In this document: positions 28,832-35,397 of the stretch, piece by piece | Position numbering within the stretch: position 1 is the first letter of the stretch | Layout of the letters: each line of letters starts with the position of its first letter | Assembly (NCBI GenBank): GCA_030700025.1 | Contig: JAUYKI010000003.1 | Span: forward strand, 1-45,673 | Origin: a bacterium | Lineage (GTDB): Bacteria; Patescibacteriota; Minisyncoccia; UBA6257; 02-FULL-45-10c | Direction: 5' to 3' | Length of the DNA: 45,673 nt | The notes under the pieces: model-generated | What the model saw: only the letters and a program-made list of their open reading frames with translations | Database searches by the model: none | Told to the model about the DNA's origin: nothing | Made by a program: the position numbers and the translations under genes

Positions 28832-29250
28832 TGAAAACAATTGGCTTAGCTGAAGTAGAATATGTGGCGCATTCGCTTGCTAAAGAATGGATGGAATGGA
28901 ATGAGCCCATTCCGGATTTTAAAACCAGATTTCCAAGAATACTGGAAAGCTGTTTAGTAACCCCATTTAATCAATTTGGCGGCAGAGACGCGTATCACGG
29001 CCTGGTAGAAAAGGCCGCAATTTTATTTTATCTGATGGTTAAAAATCACCCTTTTCAAAACGGCAATAAAAGAATTGCCGTGGCTACGCTTTTTTATTTT
29101 TTATATAAAAATAAAAAATGGATGCGCTTGGACAACCAGGAGCTTTATAACTTTGTCGTCTGGGTGGCGGAAAGCAATGCCAAAGTAAAAGACGCGACCG
29201 CGCAGGCAATTCAGAAATTTATCAAAACTTACATCGAGGATTTGAAATAA
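28831..29250 (+). CDS. Fic/Doc family toxin
   Basis: The 139 residues carry the active-site loop HPFQNGNKRIAVATLFYFL (His73 to Arg81), which is closer to Doc (NKR ending) than to AMP-transferring Fic (GNGR). Doc phosphorylates EF-Tu and stops translation; which reaction applies here is not settled by sequence. The PFNQFGGRDAYHGLVEKAAI segment is the typical target-binding flap region. Paired with the HTH gene upstream it forms a toxin-antitoxin module. The next gene begins 2 nt on, an unusual operon extension. Confidence 0.87.
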   Translation: MKTIGLAEVEYVAHSLAKEWMEWNEPIPDFKTRFPRILESCLVTPFNQFGGRDAYHGLVEKAAILFYLMVKNHPFQNGNKRIAVATLFYFLYKNKKWMRLDNQELYNFVVWVAESNAKVKDATAQAIQKFIKTYIEDLK

Positions 29251-29252
29251 AA

Positions 29253-30770
29253 ATGATTACTTTATCAAAAACTGATTATATTCTTTTTCGGGAATGCCCT
29301 AAGAATGTTTGGTATAAAATTCACCAGCCGGATATTTATTACAAAAGCGAGTTATCTGATTTTGAAAAACATATTATTGAAACGGGTAATGAAGTGGAGT
29401 TGGTGGCTCGCCAGATTTTTCCCGATGCTGTATTGATTGAGGGCCGGCACGAAGCGGCGCAAAAATTAACGCAGGAATATATCGCGAAAAAACAGCCGGT
29501 ATTATTCCAGCCCATTTTCTTAAAAGATAATTTTCTTGCCGCCGTTGACGTTTTAAAATTTAACCAAGAAACCGGCAGTTACAATATTTACGAAATTAAG
29601 GCCTCAAATGATATTGATAAGAAGCGGCATTTTTATGACTTGGCATTTCAGGTTAATTTACTTCGGAAATGCGGGGTAAAAGTTGGTGTGATAAATTTGA
29701 TGCATCTTGATTCGGATTATGTCCGTTCCGGCGAACTGGATATATTCAAGCTTTTTAAAAGCGATGATATTACCAAAGAGATTAATGGGCTTTGCGGAGA
29801 GGTCGCTATTGAGATGGATAAGGCGTTAGATTATCTTTCCCAAGAAGCCGAGCCGAAAGGTTCCTGTTGCTGTATTTATAAAGGACGATCTAATCATTGT
29901 TCTACTTTTAATCATTCTAATCCTCATGTTCCAGCGTATAGCGTTCATGATATTACCCGAATCGGCCTAAGTAAGAAAAAATTAACGGAATTAGCGGATA
30001 GCGGAAATTTTCATATTCATCAGGTTCCGGAAGATATGGAGCTATCTGTTCCTCAAAGAAATCAGATTGATTCCCATACTTTTGATAAGGTCATTATAAA
30101 TAAAGGAAAAATAGCGGAGGAGCTGGAAAATTTAGTTTACCCAGTTTATTTTATTGATTATGAAACTTTTCCGTCTGCTATCCCGATGTTTGATGGATTT
30201 TCCCCATATCAGCAAATTCCATTTCAATATTCGCTTTATGTTTTGGAATCTCCCTCCTTCGCCAAGGCTTCGGAGGGCAAGCCGGCCGAGCTGAAGCATT
30301 TTGAATTTTTACACGCCGAAAACAGCGACCCGAGCCGGGCCTTCGCGGAATCTATAAAAAATCATCTTGGAAATATCGGAAGCATTATCGTGTGGAGCAA
30401 GAAATTTGAATGCTCCATAAATAAGCAGATAGCGGAGCGATTGCCGGAGTTTAAAGATTTTATTGATTCCATAAATAACCGGACTTATGATTTAATGGAT
30501 GTTTTTACAAAACAATACTATGTTCACAAGGATTTTAGGGGAAGCGCTTCCATTAAAAAAGTATTGCCAGTATTAGCGCCGGAGTTATTATATAAAGGGC
30601 TGGCTATCCAGGAGGGCGGAACCGCCGCTTCCAGCTGGATTAAATTAATCGGCAATGAAATTTCACCAGAAGAAAAGAGTAAGTTAAAAGGTGATATGCT
30701 TGAATATTGTAAATTGGACACATTCGCAATGGTTCGAATTTTGGAGGAATTAGAAAAAGTGATAAGTTAA
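29253..30770 (+). CDS. DUF2779 nuclease-like protein with palindrome-derived insertion
   Basis: The 505-residue protein starts LSKTDYILFRECPKNVWYKI, the Cas4/RecB-like opening, and has a PD-(D/E)XK-type site (FLAAVDVLKF..YNIYEIKAS) in its first 150 residues, a Cys cluster (CCCIYKGRSNHC, about 209-220) compatible with iron-sulfur or zinc binding, and a DUF2779 RNase-H-like second half (VYFIDYETFPSAIPMFDGFS, LEYCKLDTFAMVRIL). Residues 334-345 (ESPSFAKASEGK) come from a dispersed palindrome inserted in frame. It stands between a Doc toxin and a DnaQ-like exonuclease, suggesting DNA or RNA processing in defence; function unproven. Confidence 0.82.
   Translation: MITLSKTDYILFRECPKNVWYKIHQPDIYYKSELSDFEKHIIETGNEVELVARQIFPDAVLIEGRHEAAQKLTQEYIAKKQPVLFQPIFLKDNFLAAVDVLKFNQETGSYNIYEIKASNDIDKKRHFYDLAFQVNLLRKCGVKVGVINLMHLDSDYVRSGELDIFKLFKSDDITKEINGLCGEVAIEMDKALDYLSQEAEPKGSCCCIYKGRSNHCSTFNHSNPHVPAYSVHDITRIGLSKKKLTELADSGNFHIHQVPEDMELSVPQRNQIDSHTFDKVIINKGKIAEELENLVYPVYFIDYETFPSAIPMFDGFSPYQQIPFQYSLYVLESPSFAKASEGKPAELKHFEFLHAENSDPSRAFAESIKNHLGNIGSIIVWSKKFECSINKQIAERLPEFKDFIDSINNRTYDLMDVFTKQYYVHKDFRGSASIKKVLPVLAPELLYKGLAIQEGGTAASSWIKLIGNEISPEEKSKLKGDMLEYCKLDTFAMVRILEELEKVIS
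30252..30277. repeat. Dispersed palindrome inside the DUF2779 gene
   Basis: CCCTCC..GGAGGG arms around TTCGCCAAGGCTTC; same family as the copy inside pth (3293-3320). Frame kept. Confidence 0.8.
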
Positions 30771-30774
30771 CTTT

Positions 30775-31488
30775 ATGGACAAATTTATCTTCTTAGACAC
30801 CGAAACTACCGGCAACGACTTATTAAATGATCGTTTGTGCCAGGTTTGCTATAAAACTTCCGATGGAATTTATAGCGGGTTTTTTAAGCCGCCGATTCCG
30901 GTATCCATAAAAGCGATGAGCATTACCAATATCACTAACAAAATGCTTGAAGATAAGGAAGCATTTAAAGACAGCGCTATGAAAAGAGATCTTGAGGTTC
31001 GACTGGCCGATGGGATATTGGTGGCGCATAACGCGAAGTTTGACTGCGCAATGCTGGAGGCCGAAGGAATGTCGGTTCCCCGGCGTATCTGTACCTTCCG
31101 GGTCGCGAGGCATTTGGATCCGGAAAATAAGATTCCGGAATATAATTTGTCTTACCTGCGTTATTATCTGGATTTGGAAGTGGAAGGCGCTTACGCTCAT
31201 GAAGCGGAGGGGGATGTAAAAGTGCTTTACGCGCTTTTTAACCGCTTGCTGGCAAAAATGATAAAGGAAGGATTAACTGAAGAAAAGGCGATTGCGGAAA
31301 TGCTGGATGTTTCCAGCCGGCCATCGCTATTTAAATTATTCAACTTTGGAAAATATAAAGATAAAAAAATTGAAGAAGTGGCCAAGACCGATAGGGGTTA
31401 CCTGGAATGGATGCTTAGCAAAAAGATAGAAGAAGGCAGTCAGGATGAAGATTGGATTCACACTCTAGAATATTATTTGAAGAATTGA
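30775..31488 (+). CDS. DnaQ-like 3'-5' exonuclease with DUF3820-type C-terminus
   Basis: The 237-residue protein has DEDDh exonuclease motifs: FLDTETTG (Exo I, Asp8/Glu10), VAHNAKFDCAML (Exo II) and HEAEGDVKVLYAL (Exo III, His..Asp). After residue ~185 a short domain FNFGKYKDKKIEEVAKTDRG, YLEWMLSKK matches the exonuclease X/DUF3820 C-terminal module. It is too small to be a polymerase subunit and more likely a repair or RNA exonuclease. It follows the DUF2779 gene by 4 nt and ends the cassette bracketed by 23-bp repeats. Confidence 0.88.
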   Translation: MDKFIFLDTETTGNDLLNDRLCQVCYKTSDGIYSGFFKPPIPVSIKAMSITNITNKMLEDKEAFKDSAMKRDLEVRLADGILVAHNAKFDCAMLEAEGMSVPRRICTFRVARHLDPENKIPEYNLSYLRYYLDLEVEGAYAHEAEGDVKVLYALFNRLLAKMIKEGLTEEKAIAEMLDVSSRPSLFKLFNFGKYKDKKIEEVAKTDRGYLEWMLSKKIEEGSQDEDWIHTLEYYLKN

Positions 31489-31522
31489 TCTTTTTGTCTA
31501 AAGCAAAATTTAGGAAAACCCT

Positions 31523-31545
31523 CCTAATTTTTCTTGTCGGGCTAG
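31523..31545 (+). repeat. 23-bp direct repeat, right copy
   Basis: CCTAATTTTTCTTGTCGGGC then TAG, partner of 28278-28300. Confidence 0.65.
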
Positions 31546-31635
31546 CAGTTAAAATTTTTTCAGCGCGCCATCAACGTCTGTTATTCAGAGCTTAATTAAA
31601 AAAGCTGTAAAGATTTGCGTCTTAGAACAAGATTT

Positions 31636-32349
31636 TTATTCTTCTTGCAGGATTTTATCTATAACTGACTTAATTGAAGAATAAGGCAGAGTTCCGGGGA
31701 TTACTGTTTTTTTGCCATCTTTAGAAATTATTATACTGAAGGGCGTTCCTCGTCCGCCGGATTCCACGGCGCTATTGTAGTCGTCGGCTATTTTTTGCTC
31801 GTGCCTGCCGCTATCAAGGCATTCTTGGAAAGAGCCGCGGTCTAATCCTACGTATTCCGCGATTTCGGGCAAAAGAGCCATATCTAAACCGTTATTAGAA
31901 GGCGTAATTTTAAATATCCGGTCAATATAATTCCAAAAAGCATCGTTCCCTCCTAATTCAGCCGCACATTCGGTGGCTTCGGCTTGTTTTGGAGCTTTTG
32001 GATGAAGTTGCGGCAATGGGAAGTGGCGATAAACCCAAGCCACTTGGCCGCCGTATTCTTCAACTACCTGGTGCATGGTGAGGTGGAAATTTTTGCAAAA
32101 AGGGCATTCAGTATCGGAATACTCCACTATTTTTATCGGGGCGGAGAGATTGCCAAGAATATGGTCTTCAGAAGATATCGGTTTAAGATATTCTTCCTTG
32201 GGAACCGATGGGTCGTTTTTTAAAACAGAATCGCTTACTTTTGCCGTTTGTGGATCGCTACTCAAATTTCCGGAATATATCATGGCCCCCGCTATGATAA
32301 TGCCCGCTAAAACAATCGCGCCGGGAATATATAATTTATTAGTATTCAT
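31636..32349 (-). CDS. DsbA-like thiol-disulfide oxidoreductase, membrane anchored
   Basis: The 237-residue protein has an N-terminal anchor (IPGAIVLAGIIIAGAMIYSG, residues 8-27) and an extracytoplasmic thioredoxin fold with active-site Cys82-Pro-Phe-Cys85 (YSDTECPFCKNFHL). VYRHFPLPQLHPKAPKQAEA, AFWNYIDRIF and the cis-Pro-like RGTPFSIIISKDG loop match the DsbA/thioredoxin_4 family. It would oxidise Cys of exported proteins; the pilin and the giant repeat protein both contain Cys. A monocistronic gene divergent from the ligase. Confidence 0.92.
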   Translation of the reverse strand: MNTNKLYIPGAIVLAGIIIAGAMIYSGNLSSDPQTAKVSDSVLKNDPSVPKEEYLKPISSEDHILGNLSAPIKIVEYSDTECPFCKNFHLTMHQVVEEYGGQVAWVYRHFPLPQLHPKAPKQAEATECAAELGGNDAFWNYIDRIFKITPSNNGLDMALLPEIAEYVGLDRGSFQECLDSGRHEQKIADDYNSAVESGGRGTPFSIIISKDGKKTVIPGTLPYSSIKSVIDKILQEE

Positions 32350-32409
32350 TATAGGGTTAGTTTAACATAACTTTTGTTCTTTTGGCAATTTTATATTACA
32401 CTTTTATCT

Positions 32410-34680
32410 ATGAACTCGTTAAGAGTTGAAAAGGCTCTTTATTGGATGGTGCGGGTCGGGGCTTATATTTTGCCGTTTACCCTTTTAATAATTTCCCACA
32501 GTTTATTTTTTCCTTTTATTAGTGGAAAAAATTTCGCATTCCGCATTATTGTAGAGATAATCACTGCTGGCTGGCTAGGGCTTTTGATAATTAATTTCAA
32601 AAAGTACTGGCCTCGCCGGAGTTTGGTCGGCGTAGCGCTGGTAATTTTTTTTGGAGCCGCCTTTTTGTCGGCGATTTTTGGCGTTGATTTTAAGAATAGT
32701 TTTTGGTCTAACTTTGAACGGATGGAGGGGGTGATCACGTATTTGCATCTCCTCGCGCTATTTTTTATTTTAACCGGAACTTTTCACACGCGCCGCGAAT
32801 GGTTTGGCATTTTTGGCGTTTCCATCGCTGCCAGTTTCCTGGTTGCTTTTTACGGGCTGCTGGAATATTCCGGAGTAATTTCTTCATTCGGTGATAGCCC
32901 CCGGATTATTTCAACCTTCGGCAACCCGCTTTACGTCGCCGCCTATCTCTCTTTTCATATTTTTCTAATTGCCTTTTTATGGTTTTATATTAAATCTGCC
33001 ATTTTAAAATGGATATTAGCCGCTGTTCTTTTATTGGAAATTCCCATTTTTTTTCTTACTGGTTCCCGCGGCGCGTTTGTGGGTATGCTGGCTGGCGCGG
33101 CAATTATTTTGCTTTTTTGGATTTTTACCGCCAAGAGTTTAAAAACCCGAGTAATTTTAGGCAGTATTGCCGTTTTTTTAATAGCCGTGCCGATTTTATT
33201 GAATGTTTTTCAAGATTTTTCTTTTATAAGAAATCAAGAAGTGCTTTCTCGGCTTTCCCATATTACGCTGGAAGCCGGAAAAACTCGCTTTACTCTTTGG
33301 GGCATGGCCTGGGAAGCGTTTAAAGAACGTCCCATTTTAGGCTGGGGCGCGGGCAATTTTGATGTTCCATTCGCGAAATATTACGACCCGCGGATGTATG
33401 GCCAGGAGCCGTGGTATGATCGAACTCATAATATGCCACTAGAATGGCTGGTTTCCGGCGGCTTAGTCGGATTTTTGGCTTATGTTATTCTTTTGGGCTC
33501 AATCGCGCCGGCGCTCGCGCAGGGAGTAAAAAGAAATATTTTACAAAAACCGTCAACTTTTATTTTTATCGGGATGTTTGCCGCTTATTTGATCCAGCTG
33601 TTGTTAGTTTTTGATACTTTGCCGACTTATTTAACATTCATATTAATGCTCGGTTTTTTGCACGCGGTAAGTTCCGGCAGTAATGATGAATGGGCAAGGA
33701 AAAATACTCTGGTTTCTCCGCCGACTGCCGCTAATGCGCTGATCTCGTCTTTCAGATTAACCGGCATAATCGGCGGGTTTTTGGCGGTTTTTTTGCTGGT
33801 CGCGTTTGTTAATATCCGTCCGCTTACAGCAAACCGCGCTTTAATGAAAGCGCTGATAGTGTTCGGGGAAGGGAATCTGGAAGAAACCCTCGGCTCTTTT
33901 GAAAAAGCGCTGAGGTTGTCGCGCGGGACAATAGGAACAACTGAAATTAGAGAACACCTTGCTTTTAATTCCAGCAAGCTGTTTTCTTACCCCGATGTCT
34001 TGAGAAGTCCCAACGGGGAAGCGCTTTATTCGCTTACCAGAGACGAGTTGGAAAAACAAGTTGCTGAAAATTCTTCCCAATATCCAAAAATTAAACATAA
34101 TATCTTGCTTGCCCAGCTTTATCATCAAAAAGCCATTTCGTATGGTGATGGAACCGCGCTCCAAAAATCCTTTGAAAATTACGAAAAAGTGATATTGGAT
34201 GCCGCGCCGAATTATGTCAGTGTTTATCCGATTTACGCCAATTTACTGGCGCAAACAGGAAATATTAACGGAGCTATAATGCTGACTAAAAAAGCGTCGG
34301 AAATTTTGAAATCCGCCGACAGATATGATGCGCGCACTTTTTATTCCTTGTCCTTATTTTATACCGCGGTCAAGCGCTATGACGAGGCGTATAGCGTGTT
34401 GGCGGAAATTAGCGCGAAATACAGCGGCGCAGAACAAAATCTTGACCCGGAAATGATGAATAATATTGTTGAAACAACGGGCAGGCACGGCCAAGACGCG
34501 GTTCCATTTCTTAAAAAAATCCATGAGCTTGATGAAAAACTAGTTTCGGTTCCGCTTATACTCGCGCAAATACACGCCACTCTTGGAGAAAAAGAACTAG
34601 CGCGATTTTACGCCTTAGAGGCATTAAGCAAGGACCCCACTATCCGGCAAAAAGTGGACGAGTTTTTAAAAGCTCTTTAA
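32410..34680 (+). CDS. O-antigen-ligase-like membrane protein with C-terminal TPRs
   Basis: The first ~465 of 756 residues hold 10-12 membrane helices with a Wzy_C/O-antigen ligase region: RIISTFGNPLYVAAYLSFHI, FFLTGSRGAFVGMLAGAAII, WEAFKERPILGWGAGNF and RTHNMPLEWLVSGGLVGF (essential loop His/Arg/Glu). The rest is TPR-like helices (LEETLGSFEKALRLSRGT, KSFENYEKVILDAAPNYVSV, ..GEKELARFYALEALSKDP). Such proteins join glycans to lipid, or sugars to surface protein in CPR. I chose ATG 32410; TACACT ends 7 nt before it. The next gene starts 1 nt after its stop. Confidence 0.85.
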   Translation: MNSLRVEKALYWMVRVGAYILPFTLLIISHSLFFPFISGKNFAFRIIVEIITAGWLGLLIINFKKYWPRRSLVGVALVIFFGAAFLSAIFGVDFKNSFWSNFERMEGVITYLHLLALFFILTGTFHTRREWFGIFGVSIAASFLVAFYGLLEYSGVISSFGDSPRIISTFGNPLYVAAYLSFHIFLIAFLWFYIKSAILKWILAAVLLLEIPIFFLTGSRGAFVGMLAGAAIILLFWIFTAKSLKTRVILGSIAVFLIAVPILLNVFQDFSFIRNQEVLSRLSHITLEAGKTRFTLWGMAWEAFKERPILGWGAGNFDVPFAKYYDPRMYGQEPWYDRTHNMPLEWLVSGGLVGFLAYVILLGSIAPALAQGVKRNILQKPSTFIFIGMFAAYLIQLLLVFDTLPTYLTFILMLGFLHAVSSGSNDEWARKNTLVSPPTAANALISSFRLTGIIGGFLAVFLLVAFVNIRPLTANRALMKALIVFGEGNLEETLGSFEKALRLSRGTIGTTEIREHLAFNSSKLFSYPDVLRSPNGEALYSLTRDELEKQVAENSSQYPKIKHNILLAQLYHQKAISYGDGTALQKSFENYEKVILDAAPNYVSVYPIYANLLAQTGNINGAIMLTKKASEILKSADRYDARTFYSLSLFYTAVKRYDEAYSVLAEISAKYSGAEQNLDPEMMNNIVETTGRHGQDAVPFLKKIHELDEKLVSVPLILAQIHATLGEKELARFYALEALSKDPTIRQKVDEFLKAL

Positions 34681-34681
34681 T

Positions 34682-35389
34682 ATGTTATTATTAAAATCTA
34701 TGGAGGAATTAAAAAATAAGTTGAAAGAAAAGACGGCGAATTTAACGTTTCGCGTTAGGGGTATTTACGCGAGCTTAGGCGGAAAATCAGCGCCGCTTTA
34801 CCAAAAAGCTCTCGCTAATAAGAAAAAGATTTTAATCGGCTTTATAGCGGCAATGGTGTTGGCGGGCATTGGGGCGTCTTCTTTTTATCTTTTAAAATGG
34901 TGGAAGTATAGAAACGAAAGTCCAACCTTTTCGGCCATTAGAAAAGGAGAGCTCGCGGCAACCGGCGCGGTCGGCTCAAAAGTGATAATGGGCGATTTAG
35001 AAATTACTCTCCTTGATACCATGGAAGGAACTTATCATCCTTTGGAAGTGGATGAAAACTTTAAAAGAGTTCCTCCGCGGGGATATTTTGGAGCTCAAGT
35101 TATGATTTTTAATACCGCCTACAATGAAAAAGAATTTCTTCTTTTCGGCCTAACTGATGATCTTGGAAATCAGTATGAACGAGACAAGGAAATAGATTTT
35201 TATGTTGACGGCGCAAGGGACTTCGGCCCGGCGCGGGAAATTTATCCTCGGACTATCAGAGGAGGCGACATCGGAAGTGAAAAAGTTTATCTTCTGTTTC
35301 CGGCCATTGATCCGGGCGCCAAGAAACTTCAGCTTATAGTGATGAGCGAAACACAGAACAAGAAAGCTGTTTTTGATATTGAAAGATAA
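34682..35389 (+). CDS. Single-pass membrane protein, DUF4352-like exterior
   Basis: The 235 residues comprise a basic cytoplasmic N-terminus (~1-48, with a predicted coiled stretch MEELKNKLKEKTANL), one membrane helix (ILIGFIAAMVLAGIGASSFYL, about 51-71) and a beta-sandwich outside (100-235: GDLEITLLDTMEGTYHPLEV, YFGAQVMIFNTAYNEKEFLL, KVYLLFPAIDPGAKKLQLIV). The exterior resembles DUF4352/telomeric-repeat-like immunoglobulin folds. A second ATG at 34700 is equally possible. It is co-transcribed with the ligase-like and PKD genes. Confidence 0.65.
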   Translation: MLLLKSMEELKNKLKEKTANLTFRVRGIYASLGGKSAPLYQKALANKKKILIGFIAAMVLAGIGASSFYLLKWWKYRNESPTFSAIRKGELAATGAVGSKVIMGDLEITLLDTMEGTYHPLEVDENFKRVPPRGYFGAQVMIFNTAYNEKEFLLFGLTDDLGNQYERDKEIDFYVDGARDFGPAREIYPRTIRGGDIGSEKVYLLFPAIDPGAKKLQLIVMSETQNKKAVFDIER

Positions 35390-35397
35390 TTACGTTA

